A stretch of 64,000 nt of DNA from Neoconidiobolus thromboides FSU 785 (lineage: Eukaryota > Entomophthoromycota > Entomophthoromycetes > Entomophthorales > Neoconidiobolaceae), in contig MU626318.1 in NCBI GenBank assembly GCA_025603075.1, positions 45,903 through 109,902 of the forward strand, written 5' to 3'. Position 1 is the first letter of the stretch. Each line of letters begins with the position of its first letter. A program made the translations under genes and the position numbers. The notes below the pieces were generated by a model. That model saw nothing but the letters and a program-made list of their open reading frames with translations. It had not been told where the DNA came from and searched no databases. Positions 10,790 to 21,724 of this stretch are shown piece by piece.

Positions 10790-13578
10790 AGCTCTGTATT
10801 TTCAAGTCGCTGCTAGAAGTATCTCTTTTACTTATATCACTAGGTTGGAAATTTGTAGGCAGGCTATAATTGAGAATTTCACTTTGTAAAACTGAGTTAC
10901 CAATAGCTTTTTCTTCCATAGTGTCCCAAACATTAGCTAATAAACTGGATGTATTTGAAACATCTACACACTTGGAACGATTATATGCAAGAGATTATGA
11001 GTCATTGGTAAGTCATACATAAACGGATGCACTTTCTGGGGCTACGAAATCCATTGAAATATTTATACAATGATGAAAGTTTTAAGTTTGATGCGCGCAA
11101 CCAGCTGGTATAGGTACCACATCATCAGGTCTTTGGTAAACCTGATAATTAGCAAGGTCTTCTAAGCTCTCCTCATCAAAATGTAAAGTTTGGTCATGTA
11201 TTGGATCATCAATGTTTTTATCTTTGTTTTTTTAATATAGGCTTCTTAACATCATTTATATCTTCCCTTTTGGATGTGTCACAATGCACTTAATTCATTT
11301 AAATCACTTGAGGAGTAGCTCATTATGTTAATGATATCTACCATATCTAAATTCAAGGAAATGATGTCAAATCCTTTACTAGCCTCATAGTAATAAGAGC
11401 TATCTCTGTATCTTTGATTTAAGATCTGAAACAATATGGATGTCTGGTAAATATAGAAGTAAATTGAATTCACCTTCATATTTCATATACTCCGAGAATA
11501 GTCCAAGATTTATAAAATTATTATAAAGGCATTCAAAGTGCTACTTAGAAGTGATGTCTGCCTCCCAGTTCTTAATCATAACTGGTATTTGTCATTTTTT
11601 ATACTGGACTCCTTTTTTTACTGTTAAAATTACCAAAAAACTTCACAACTTTTAATCCGTTAATTTTTTCCCATTCAAATGTATAACTTTAATTATAAAT
11701 TTTCCATAATAATTGATAAAGAACAAAGAATCAATCATATACTTTGATGAGCTCATATCAAGCTCAATTACCATTGGCGTACCCTTTCTCCATGTTACTT
11801 GGAAATTAGGTAGTTTGATATCTTTTTTCCCTCGGAATGGATAAGGATAAGAAGTATAATTAATTTTACGAAATAGTTTATTTATAACATTTTCGTTTTT
11901 ATTTGAATTTGAATTTGAATTTGAATTCAGATAATTTATATCTAAACACATAATTACAAAACTTCTTGAATACACTTAGTCTATAAAAAAAATGGTAAAA
12001 ACATTCTACATGTATAAGAATTGTCTTCTGACTTAGGTTCTCTAAAACAGCTAAAAGGATTTAATCTAATATTAAATTTATTCTAAAAACTTTTATAGTA
12101 TAAAGCACATAACTCAACACCGCATTTACAGCACATATAGGAAAAGCAGAAAATAGAAGTTATGCATTTATCACAAATCTGTACCATAGGCTGAACTATT
12201 GGGCGATAATGCATGTTATTTCCAAATGTTTTGTGAATTTTAATCTCATTTTTAATGCTTTTTTTAATCCAGGGTTAATTACTTTTTAATATATCCATAA
12301 TCCTACTCTATAGCTTCATTATTATAGATAGTTAATAATGATATCGGTAAGTTTGGAGGCGTAAATACATCATTAAATTGCCGTTTGATTATTGTATATC
12401 TTTTATGATTGTGGATTTTTTGTTTAAATTTTTCATATTCATTTACTTTAGTAGAAGCATAACTTTCAGCCAATTCATTATTCTCATTCTTGGTAAATAG
12501 TTGTGTAGCTCCAGATCTAGATTTACCTCTTTGCTTCTCAACACATATTTTCCAACGACTAAATTTATTAATACTTTTGGAATTACATGGTTGGTTTTGA
12601 ACAATATTGAGATCAAGCTCTGAATCCTTGCAAGCTTTCAACGATTCATCAACATGGATTTCTAATTCTTCTATATCGCTTAAATAGCCTAACATTGACT
12701 TTAAAAATCGCCTTAACTCTTTCTTTACTAATAGGTTTAAATTAGGGTATCAATTCCATCCGCATTATGAGTCTTTTCAAATTCACCGTTATTAGCACTA
12801 TAACCTGCTATCCTTTATCTAAATTTCTTAAATTTACCTCCATGCTTTTCTTTGCAATAGGTTCATTAATTTGATAAATAGAATTAAAATCGAAATTATT
12901 ACCTTGAGTCGAATCCAAAGAGATAGTTAAAGTTGGTGGCTTTATATACTTATCAAAGCATTGAATTGCAAAAATAGCGAAAGGGGATCTGGGTTGAATT
13001 TAAATCCATTTATTTTTTATCATTCACTAAGATCCCTCATAAACTTCAATCAGCTTAATAATAATGCCCCAGAAAAGGGATAATCGTAGTTTAATTTAAA
13101 AGCCAAGATGGGATGATTTCTGGGATTTAATTTTGAATTCTTCATAGATAGATTATAAGTCGCAAATAATCCGTTCTCCTTCTATCAACAACATTAGATT
13201 AGAGTTAAATCTACGATAATTTGTTTGTCATTTGTATCCAGTCTCTTAACAAGTATATTTGAGATCAAAAGTATCAACAAAGGTGCTTCGTCTCTGTTAA
13301 ATATCGTATTGAACTCTTTTATCTTGTATAACTATTGAGTAACGATATCTTTTCTTGACCTATCTTTTATTGCTGTTGAACCTTGAATTGTCTTTTTAGC
13401 CTGATTCATTTTTTTTGAATATTCCATAGGTTGCTTTTAATTTGTCTTTAATCTTAAGGACATCCGCATCAATTAATGTGTTGAAGTCAACCTTCTCAAA
13501 AGTAAAAGGAAGCTTATCTACTTCAAATTTGGAGATATTCACTATACCCTCGATTTTGCTAATAGCCTCCTTATTCAT
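10790..13578 (-). pseudogene. KDM3-like JmjC demethylase pseudogene, copy B
   Basis: Second copy of the family at 5943-8205, in the same order. An N-terminal piece MNKEAISKIEGIV starts at 13578. LISNILVKRLDTNDKQII lies near 13270. A 130-codon open piece occupies 12303-12695. A well kept zinc finger at 12110-12200 reads CDKCITSIFCFSYMCCKC then GVELCALYY. Then come FPEYMKYEGEF and SLNLDMVDIINIM (11279-11490), PIPAGCAHQT near 11110 and DFVAPES near 11050. An open tail with a Ser-rich end reaches ~10800. Stops and frameshifts separate the pieces. Here the iron HxD reads NLD (His lost). Divergent from the LITAF locus at 14316, mirroring copy A and 8833. Confidence 0.75.
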
Positions 13579-13789
13579 TTACAGCTAATTACAAGTGTAA
13601 TTAAAATATTTGGTTATTTTTATACACTTAAATTTTTTATGACGTTTTATTGATTTCTATTGGTTAAATTTGTAACAACTTTACATTCAGTTGGTTGTTT
13701 GAATAAGATGGTATTGACCCCATACATAACACACATATTGACCATACTTAATTTTTAGGAGTAAGGAAATTTTACTGCTTTTCATTAAA

Positions 13790-14493
13790 GCTATCAAGCT
13801 TACAATCTTAAAAAATATTGACTAACTTTTAAATAGAAAATAAGATGATACTTTCTCCAGTAACTTAGTATCTTTTAAAAATATATGGGGATGTATTTTT
13901 GTGTTTAAGAATTTTATCAACAAATTCTCCACTCAAATAGCGCTTAAAAAGTGGAAAAAATAATGAAGTCAAAAAAAACACTCCCATATAATGTAATTTA
14001 AAGATGTAAACTAGCTTAAGAACTCGAGACATTTGCTCAGTTATTGGCATTTCCTTATAATTGTTAATGATTAGACATACATTTCGCATCTTTACATCAA
14101 CTCATATCTTCAAACCTACATTGGCAGTTCCCTTAAAACTGATGAAAATATTAGAGCTTTTTCATTTACTTTAAGAGATCTTTTGTCATGTGATCTTAAA
14201 CCTGTAAAGTTAAATATTTAAAATAAAAAACCGTATTGTAACAATATATAAAGAAAGAAAGAAAGAAAGAAAAATAACAGTTTAATTCTAAAGTGATTTT
14301 TAAAGTCAAAAACTTATGGATAACAAGATGTTGAAAGTGGCAAATTGAATCAATCTCCACCATCATATATGGCAATTGGTTCATCTCATTCAAATCAAAC
14401 TATACTTATAAGACAACCTGAAATCTTAGAACTAAGTAGAAGGGGAGTAGCCATTTTAGTTTGTCCATTCGAAAATAAGGAAGTAACTACTGA
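13790..14493. repeat. Near-identical tract shared with 8405-9009 (copy 2, with MITE)
   Basis: Same ~600 bp as at 8405-9009 plus a 99-bp MITE. Contains the (GAAA)n array at 14249-14275. Confidence 0.9.
13887..13985 (+). mobile_element. GGGGATG MITE copy 6, with matching empty site
   Basis: 99 bp, forward, termini GGGGATGT / CACTCCC, flanked by ATAT on each side. The corresponding position near 8507 in the other copy of the tract has no insertion. Confidence 0.95.
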
Positions 14494-14719
14494 GATTAGC
14501 TATGAGTCCGGGTTTAGGGTGTTTTCTAGCGCAATTGTTTTTTTCCTTGTTTTCCTTTTAACTCTTTTGCCCTTGCTGTCTTTAGTGTCAGGTGCTTTTA
14601 TATTCTATTATACCATCTTTTGGTATCTTTTAGGATTTTATATCTTCAATAAAGATTTTCTTTACCTCCAAATTCATCGCTGCCCTTCTTGTGATCGAAT
14701 TGTTGCTACTGCCAAGTGA
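14369..14719 (+). CDS. LITAF-like protein, N-terminus cut by a frameshift
   Basis: The start equivalent to 8833 is the ATG at 14316, but a one-base deletion (ATAGATG to AAGATG) sends that frame to a stop after ten codons. The LITAF frame is open to 14719. Its first in-frame ATG is at 14369, inside the former SYMAIGSS segment, giving ~116 aa without the PPSY motif. It keeps RQPEILELSRRG, VCPFENKEVTT, a long hydrophobic hairpin and HRCPSCDRIVATAK. Either a shortened protein or an early pseudogene. The 3' half resembles other LITAF members more than 8833. Confidence 0.6.
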   Translation: MAIGSSHSNQTILIRQPEILELSRRGVAILVCPFENKEVTTEISYESGFRVFSSAIVFFLVFLLTLLPLLSLVSGAFIFYYTIFWYLLGFYIFNKDFLYLQIHRCPSCDRIVATAK

Positions 14720-14981
14720 TTATATGGTTGAAGTTGAAATGCGGTGTAAATATCATATCTCAGCTAATAGTAATATTATGACTTTTATTTACAAGTTATT
14801 AAATAAAGTTAACACTTTAACTAGTTTATGCTTTTTTTATTATTGACTTTAAGGACTTTATTTTTAAAAATGATAGTATGATATTATTTTTTAAAATAAA
14901 CGTTAGGATTATATCATAGATTACAAGGAAATAGTGAATTTCATACTATAAGCTATAAAAATTTTGAGTATACAAGTATAT

Positions 14982-15078
14982 GGGAATGTATTTCTGTATT
15001 TAGGGATTTTACTAGCAACTTTCCTGTTCAAATAGCGCTTAAAAATGAAAAAAGTAATGAAGCCAAAAAAAAATCCTC
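14982..15078 (+). mobile_element. GGGGATG MITE copy 7
   Basis: Forward, left end TGGGAATG, right end TCCTCA; core intact. Confidence 0.8.
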
Positions 15079-15230
15079 ATATAATAATAAAATATAAGTT
15101 ATCGTTTTATTAACATATTTAATCAAGAGCTGATAATTTTAAACAAACGTGTAAAAATATTTAGTATAATTTTATTAAATTAGCGGATTAAAACAGAAAA
15201 TATATTTAATAAAATAAAGGTATGTTATAT

Positions 15231-15327
15231 GAGAGTGTTTTTTTTGACTTCATTATTTTTTCCATTTTTAAGTGCTATTTGAGTGGAAAATTTGTAGTAA
15301 AATTCTTAAACACAAAAATACATCCAC
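15231..15327 (-). mobile_element. GGGGATG MITE copy 8
   Basis: Reverse; left end GAGAGTG, right end CATCCACA; core AAGTGCTATTTGAGTGG. Confidence 0.8.
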
Positions 15328-15411
15328 ATATCATTTACTTTTAAATCTTATGCTAAAAAATAAGTGCAAAGTTTTAATGATTTTTCATCATTAGAACATC
15401 AGGATAACATC

Positions 15412-15506
15412 CAGAGATGTTTTTTTAAAAATTTTATTAATAATCTTTCTACTCAAATAGCGTTTAAAAAATGGAAAAAGTAACAAAACCGAAAAAAAAC
15501 ACCCCC
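15412..15506 (+). mobile_element. GGGGATG MITE copy 9
   Basis: Forward, left terminus degraded, right terminus CACCCCC. Confidence 0.75.
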
Positions 15507-16015
15507 ATCTCTTTGTTTGGTTATCTTTTAATTTGATTCATCACCTTCCATATATTTTCCTTACTATATTTGATGTTCAGTATTATCGATCTTTTAATTT
15601 ATACTCTTTATAGATAAAATAAACCACTACTTATTTTGAGTGTAGATAAAAAATTTATTTGGTGAATTAGTTAAAATCAAAATTTAATTTTAGTTATTAC
15701 AACATCTGTACACTACTTTTTATTATCAACGACAAGAAACTTAAAAATAAGCACAATAGTATATATGATTATTACATTTTTTAGGTAAAAGCTTAAATAA
15801 AGCACCTTGGTTTTTAAATGATCAAACCACCTGTTTAAGGTTTATTTAAATTTTTCGTAGTAGACTTTTAAAATCTTAGGAGATTGGAGCTAAGTGTCAT
15901 ATTTATGTGATAGTTTATTTTTATAGCATCAAATGAAATATGCATTATAGGGACATCCCTTTATCTACATGGGTTGGGGATCATAATCCAAGTCAAAGAG
16001 AAGGAGGATAGTAAA
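15507..16015. other. Intergenic, no gene seen
   Basis: Downstream spacer of the MAPEG gene; nothing recognised. Confidence 0.55.
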
Positions 16016-16438
16016 TTAGTAAATTGAGTTTGATACGAGTGGAACAATAAAAAGTATAAGATTGGCTAAAAAACCAATTATGAAAGCAACAGCACGAATT
16101 GATGCTTTATCAAATATATAAGCCGGAATAAAAATCAATCTAGTAATAAGATAAATTAAAGCAAGTAAAGCTGCTGCAGTTTCATTACCATTACCAATTT
16201 TATTTGCCAGTATAGAAAAAGCAAACCACACAAAACCTTCATTTATGTTGTTATGAGCATATAGAGCGCGTTGTGCAAATCCTGGTAAAGTTTTATATTG
16301 TTCACGAGGATTATTAATATCAAAGCCATCATTAGCTTTCCATTGGGCTATCCTTACTGGGATCATACATAAGAACCAGGCAAGGAAGAGGATAAAGCAG
16401 ACAATGAATTGAATTTTATCTTCTGTTGAATAATACAT
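16016..16438 (-). CDS. MAPEG family membrane protein
   Basis: Single exon, 140 aa, near the usual length of microsomal glutathione S-transferase-like MAPEG proteins. Four hydrophobic segments are visible (about residues 8-28, 68-83, 86-106, 114-136). The loop after the first holds NPREQYKTLPGFAQRALYAH followed by NNINEGF, the conserved N-P-R, R-A, H-N and E positions of the family. Such proteins conjugate glutathione or reduce lipid peroxides in the ER or outer mitochondrial membrane. A TATA-like CTTTATATA (16470-16478 on +) lies ~35 bp upstream. Substrate cannot be told. Confidence 0.85.
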   Translation of the reverse strand: MYYSTEDKIQFIVCFILFLAWFLCMIPVRIAQWKANDGFDINNPREQYKTLPGFAQRALYAHNNINEGFVWFAFSILANKIGNGNETAAALLALIYLITRLIFIPAYIFDKASIRAVAFIIGFLANLILFIVPLVSNSIY

Positions 16439-17607
16439 TTCTAATTATCTGTGCTATCAAACCTATTTTCTTTATATACTTTTTAGTTTCTATTTAGCAT
16501 GAAAATGAATGTGCTAACTAATACAGATTAAGCTAACTATTGGTGATAAGATTATTAAAAAAGTAATAACGTAAATTTCTTTCATCATAAAGTTCCCTTA
16601 AACTACTTTCTAAACCGCTTCCTAGATTTCCTTGGAGCGGGCTACTCAAGGTTTTTCCTAACACTTTATTTTTTGATGTTCATAAATGCCTTTGATTTAC
16701 TTTATTTAAAGTAATATAGGGATTTAAGGTCTAATTGGAGCTACTTAACTATTTATTCATAACGAAAATTTAAATTCAACTTAAAATTGGTATTTAACTT
16801 CTTGTTATGTTTTAATAAAACCATACAAAATTAATTTTAAATTTACTAGTCTTAATGAATTTATATATGCAATTAGCAAAGTAAGACATCTTTAGAATGG
16901 CTTTAATTTGTTATAAGATCATTTTAAAGTAAAACATTATCTGGTATTATTAACCATGATATATATGTAATAATATATCTATGTATCAGATGATACTTTA
17001 AGTTAATATTAATGATAATTTTTATCAAAGTTAATAATAGAGGAAAGGTTAATGCAAATATTTAAGCTACTATTAGAATTAAAACCAAAGTCATATTAAA
17101 ACTAGCTATAAGTTTAAAGCTAATCTGCTTTATCTCCCTTCAAAGCCCTGGTAGTAGAGTGACATAAAAACTCTTATTCAAAGAATTCCCATACCTATAC
17201 CCTAGAACCAAGGTTAACCCAAAATAATTGAAATCCATCTAGTGCTTGGATTAGATGTCATTGTGAAGGTTCTTGGTACATCCTCATTCTTTAAACCTCT
17301 ATAATATTTGATTCTCGGCCACTTTTGTAATTTTAAAGGCCTTTAATATAAGAAACTGTTTGATTGACAAGTAGTTAAAAAAACCTAAGGTTAATATATA
17401 GTTAGTATTAAAAATCAGAATTGTAGATGATATTTATTAAATACTATGTTTATTTAATATTGCTACTAATAAACAAATACAACATGAAGCTCAGTGTTTA
17501 ATAGTTTCAGTTTACATTACCGTTTGTTTATCAATAATTTCTAAAATAAAATATTGAATACAAGTCAGTTGTTTTATTTTTTATAAATTTTATTAAACTT
17601 AAAGGAT
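16439..17607. other. Intergenic with a possible unidentified relic
   Basis: No intact gene. On the minus strand around 17120-17330 a less AT-rich patch has short open pieces (for example YYRGLKNEDVPRTFTM) broken by stops. It may be an old pseudogene; family not recognised. Confidence 0.4.
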
Positions 17608-17700
17608 ATGAAGATGTATTCTTTTGCTTAAGAATTTTACCAACAATCTTTTTCACTCAAACAGCGCTTAAAAAATAGAAAAATAAAACTAAAACATCAT
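17608..17700 (+). mobile_element. GGGGATG MITE copy 10, degraded
   Basis: Forward; CACTCAAACAGCGCTTAAAA core kept, both termini decayed. Confidence 0.65.
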
Positions 17701-17819
17701 ACTTTGTTATTAGCCAAGGATGCCTAATATGTTGCAAAATTTGGGCTAAAAAAGTGATGTTACTAAAAGACCAATTTGAATCCTAAATTTTCTAGTTAAA
17801 AATAATATTGCATCATTCT

Positions 17820-17920
17820 CTGAAATGATCAGGTTAAAAAAATGATCATTTAGTTGGTGCACACATGAACTTAAATGAGGTTGGTTTTTTAACTTATTTT
17901 TTTTAACCTGATCATTTTAG
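17820..17920. mobile_element. Second MITE-like hairpin, ATGATCAGGTTAAAAAAA termini
   Basis: About 101 bp ending in ~23-bp inverted repeats, CTGAAATGATCAGGTTAAAA and its complement (AACCTGATCATTTTAG), unrelated to the GGGGATG family. Only one copy in the window. Confidence 0.65.
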
Positions 17921-18645
17921 AAAACGCTGTATAATAACTCATTGTTTCATTATAACTAACAATTAGGTATTGACTATTTTTTATTAGTACAAAATACCCA
18001 CTTTCACTTTCTAGTAGCTGTAATGCTGTAATGTGAAGACCAGTTATGGGTTAGTTCAAAGACTCAATTCAAACTTTATTCAATTTAATTTTGCAAAAAT
18101 CACAAGTAAGCACCAAGTGCTATAAAAATATTTACTTTTCTACTTGATTTTAGAATGATTCATGAAACGTTTTGAGGTTTTACACTACATAGGAAATAGA
18201 TAAAAAGTAATTGAAAATTTTTACTTTCAATTTCAACTCATCTTTTAAACTTGCTTAGGTTTTTAATCTAAATATGTTTATTTAATTGAATTTTTTTCTC
18301 GAAAGTTAACAACTTTGGAAAAAGATAGCTTTTCTATTACAGCCTGCAGCCATCATTATAAAAACTTTGAAAAATTTACGATACGCTAGGCAACAAAGCC
18401 CCTAATATTGAAGCCAAACTTAAATTTAGTTACTCAAAAAACTCTATTCCACAAAAAACAACTTGTCTTGGCACCATTGCAATTACTTTAATCAAAGATC
18501 TTTTGCCACTTGGCCTTAAACTAGTAGTCTCAAAAAGTTGAATTATGAAAAAAATGATATAATAGCAAATTAGTGGTGATATAAATAAAAATGAACCAAA
18601 TTTAACTAGGTTAGTCAAAAAAATAATCATCAAAATCAAAGATCT
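17921..18645. other. Intergenic, no gene seen
   Basis: Only short open frames without family features; upstream of the LITAF pseudogene at 18646. Confidence 0.5.
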
Positions 18646-19049
18646 ATGAATTACTCAAATATTGAAAGTGCCAAATTTACACATTCCCCACCATTATTAA
18701 GTCAACCATACCATCCTATTCAAAAAAAACGATACTTATAAACCAACCCGAAATTCTACAATTATCCAGAAGGGGTATAGCAGTTTTAATCTGCCCGTTT
18801 GAAGATAAAGAAGTAACTACTAAGATTTGGTATGAGCCTAGGCTTAGCTTATTTATAACTTTACTCGCTTTCCTCTTCTGTTCTCTTTCAATTATCTTCG
18901 CTTTAGGATCATTTGAGGCATATTATACCATATTCTTATTGCTTCTATTTGTTTTCCTTACAGTCGTTTTGATCGTCGGATATGGACCTTATTATGACCA
19001 GATTCATCATTGTCCTTCTTGTAATCGGGTTGTTGCTGTTGCTGGATAG
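18646..19049 (+). pseudogene. LITAF-like gene broken by one frameshift
   Basis: ATG at 18646 starts MNYSNIESAKFTHSPP in frame 1. After CCATACCATCC the family frame moves by one base to TILINQPEILQLSRRG, ICPFEDKEVTT, a long hydrophobic hairpin and QIHHCPSCNRVVAVAG. Apart from that single shift no stop interrupts it, so the loss is recent or is a sequence error. The knuckle again reads CPFE. Confidence 0.7.
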
Positions 19050-19384
19050 GTTGGAGGCTGGGTAGAATACAACTCAGTACGCTGCCTTGATGAATGATAA
19101 TATATAGTATTCATTTATTGAATTCATATGTATCTACTTATATATTGAAGCTAAACGATAAAAGTAACTTTATTATTATTATTGATCAGTTTACGATTAA
19201 AGTTCTATTTCTTTAGTCTTGATTGTTCCTAGATCCACAAATTAAATATGAACCCTACAAAATAACAACCAATTATTGAAATTGAGGCTATGAATTTTTT
19301 AAATTACAAATACAACAAAAACTTCATTTTGTCCATGTTAATTTTCTAACTTTTTAACTAATTAGTGTCAAAACCGTGAGGTAT

Positions 19385-19764
19385 AAAGCTGAACAGTTAC
19401 TTATTACTCCTTCCGTAACATTATACAATCTCATTGGATTGTGTCATTCAAACTAGGTTGTCTCTGTCAAGCAACCATAAGTTTTACAGTTATTAAACAG
19501 ATGGGTAGCAATTTAAATTTCTCCCTTTGAAGATATTCAGATAATTACCAAGGGTTTTGTCGAACTGGATTTGAAACATTTTACTTAAGTTGATTTTTTC
19601 CCTTTTTTTGCATCTTTTTATCTTGGAGATTCTTAGATCGTATTGTTGTGATTATTTTTACTTTCTCTACCATCTTTTGAGGATTTTAATGTTTAAAAAT
19701 TCTTTCTATCTTCGGGCTCATCATTGTCTTTCTGTGATTAAATCGTTGATATTGCCAAATAAGC
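19385..19764 (+). pseudogene. LITAF-like pseudogene, heavily decayed
   Basis: Pieces VVSVKQP, ISPFEDIQIITKG, a hydrophobic stretch and HHCLSV..IVDIAK can be lined up with the family, in changing frames with stops. Confidence 0.6.
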
Positions 19765-20089
19765 TGGAAGCCAGATAAAGTTTAGTATGTACAAGTACTG
19801 CTTAATTATTAAAAATATTGATTTTTGATTTGTGGATCTTTCACTTACTCCTTTATATAATAAAACCAAGTTTACAAGTAGTTCAATCCTTATGTTTAAC
19901 CTCGTACTCAAAGTTCACTGTTACTGCAGATTTGATTTATTCTAAATTTTCTAGTTAAGGATAAGTGTTATAAGTATAATTCCTTGTTGATACTAATTTT
20001 CAGAACTAAAGGCATAAATATATACCATGTATAAGATACAGATTAACACCCTTTTTCTTATTTTAGCTAGTATTTAAACTTCTATATAT

Positions 20090-20184
20090 AGGGATGTTTT
20101 TTTGATTTCATTACTTTTTTAATTTTTTAAATGCTATTTGAGTGGAGATTGTTAGTAAAGTTCTTAAACAAAAAATACATTATC
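20090..20184 (-). mobile_element. GGGGATG MITE copy 11, inside a LITAF relic
   Basis: Reverse, left end AGGGATGT, right end worn. Directly abuts the RRSAAIF segment of the LITAF remnant. Confidence 0.75.
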
Positions 20185-20450
20185 TAGAAGGAGCGCAGCA
20201 ATTTTTACTTTCCCTATTCGAAAAAGTAAATAAGGATAACCGTCAAGCTGGGTATATGATATTTTAGTATACCCATTTCTATTCTTTCTTTTTCGTATCC
20301 TCTAGGAAAGTTAAAATTCTATTCTGATAAGTTTTTTGTTTTATTTCCTTTTGGATATCTCATTATTCAATATTCAATAATAACTCAGTTTGTAAGAAAA
20401 CTGATGGCTGTCTTTCTTGTAACTGAGTTGTTGCTATTGCTAATACTGGC
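20185..20450 (+). pseudogene. LITAF-like pseudogene fragment
   Basis: Starts at RRSAAIFTFPIRK (equivalent of RRGVAILVCPFENK; Cys lost), then a decayed hydrophobic part and a GCLSCN.VVAIAN end. The N-terminal half is missing at the MITE junction. Confidence 0.6.
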
Positions 20451-20628
20451 CCTAAACTGCTAAAGTTGGGTAAACTATTATGTATGCGCTTTAAGTAATA
20501 ATAGATCATAACTTTTCATGAGCAAATTTATTGCATATTTGTCTAATAAATTTAAAAGAATACTAACTTTATTTTAAATCTGTTATAATTTATTACTAAG
20601 TATATATAAGTTAAAAAGGAAAAACGAC

Positions 20629-21048
20629 TTAAGGAGCAATAGCAATAGCTCTTTTACATGAAGGGCAGAAATGTACTTCTTCTTTAAATGACTTAGTAAC
20701 GAGTGGTAACCAAAACATGGGCCAGAAAAGGAAGCACACGGCAACTGAACACAAACCTGCTTTAAGGCCTGCTTCATACTTTACTTCAGTAACCACTGGG
20801 ATGTTCTCAAATGGGCACACTAAGGTAGCTGGTCCTCTTTGAGTTAGTTGTAATAAACCGGGCTGGTTAATCAAAGTTGCAGTTGGTTGAGTTGTTATCA
20901 AAGGATCACTTTCAATCCCGTGTTTTATGTGGCTGCTCTCTTCAATATTATAAGGTGGTGGAGCTTGGCTCGATTCTTGAACTGGTGAATGTATTAATTC
21001 ATTTTTATTATCTAAGCTGACTTGAATTTTGTTATTATCTGAACTCAT
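20629..21048 (-). CDS. LITAF-like membrane protein
   Basis: Single exon, 139 aa, the best preserved LITAF domain here. The N-terminus is hydrophilic with PPPY at ~31-34 (PPxY type, NEDD4-binding in the family). Then come NQPGLLQLTQRGPATL, VCPFENIPVVTEVKYEAG, a Trp-containing hydrophobic hairpin (CFLFWPMFWLPLV) and EVHFCPSCKRAIAIAP. Family role: membrane-anchored zinc-domain protein of late endosomes or lysosomes. The first knuckle is C-P-F-E rather than CxxC. It lies on the opposite strand to the other 3-21 kb LITAF loci and shares little nucleotide identity with them, so it may be the older, functional member. Confidence 0.88.
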   Translation of the reverse strand: MSSDNNKIQVSLDNKNELIHSPVQESSQAPPPYNIEESSHIKHGIESDPLITTQPTATLINQPGLLQLTQRGPATLVCPFENIPVVTEVKYEAGLKAGLCSVAVCFLFWPMFWLPLVTKSFKEEVHFCPSCKRAIAIAP

Positions 21049-21724
21049 TATTATTTTAGTTTAAATTTGATAAAAAAATAATCTCTTGATTTTTCTTCTT
21101 TTTAAATAGTAATGTTTGGTTAATCTTTTTGTTGGAGTTTGGCTTTTTTCCTTGGCTTCAAGGGTATGACCTCATTTCCAAATATTCTCAATTGATTATT
21201 TGCTGTAAGTTTATGTTTGGATATCCATTCTTTTTAGTTTAATTTTTATTGAGTTAGACCGTTTCTTTTAGTAGAATTAATGAGTTTATATAGTTTGATT
21301 TATTATGTATTTAATTAACCTAAGTTATTTTATACAATGTTATAATATAAATTTTCTTTTTACAAAAGACCTAATGTGCGAGAAACAAAAATTAATGTAT
21401 TCTTGTTTCCTGTTTACAGTTATTACAACTTTTTTGTGACTCAATTATTTATTTATTTAAGAAATAAATTTATGCTGAAATTCATCAAAATAAAGGAACA
21501 AAATCTAAAAATTGCTAATTCAAATAAGTTAATTATAAAAATTACCGCTAAGAAAGTTAAAAAAGAGCTGCAACAGCTTTATCTTGAATCATGAATCTAA
21601 TTGATTAAAAAAAGGCTGAGCAAATCAGCGCGTCTTTATCATTTTAAAAAGCAGTCTCACTAATTTTTTTCTAATATTTTCCAAATTATTTTTAAAATCA
21701 ACTCAAAATAAAAAGCGGATATTA
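21049..21724. other. Intergenic, no gene seen
   Basis: Divergent spacer between the LITAF gene (-) and the PROPPIN gene (+). A 72-codon frame at 21376 has no family features. Confidence 0.5.

Noticed and set aside
21376-21594. 72-codon Lys/Asn-rich frame upstream of the PROPPIN
   Set aside because: Composition matches AT-biased non-coding DNA; nothing to support it.
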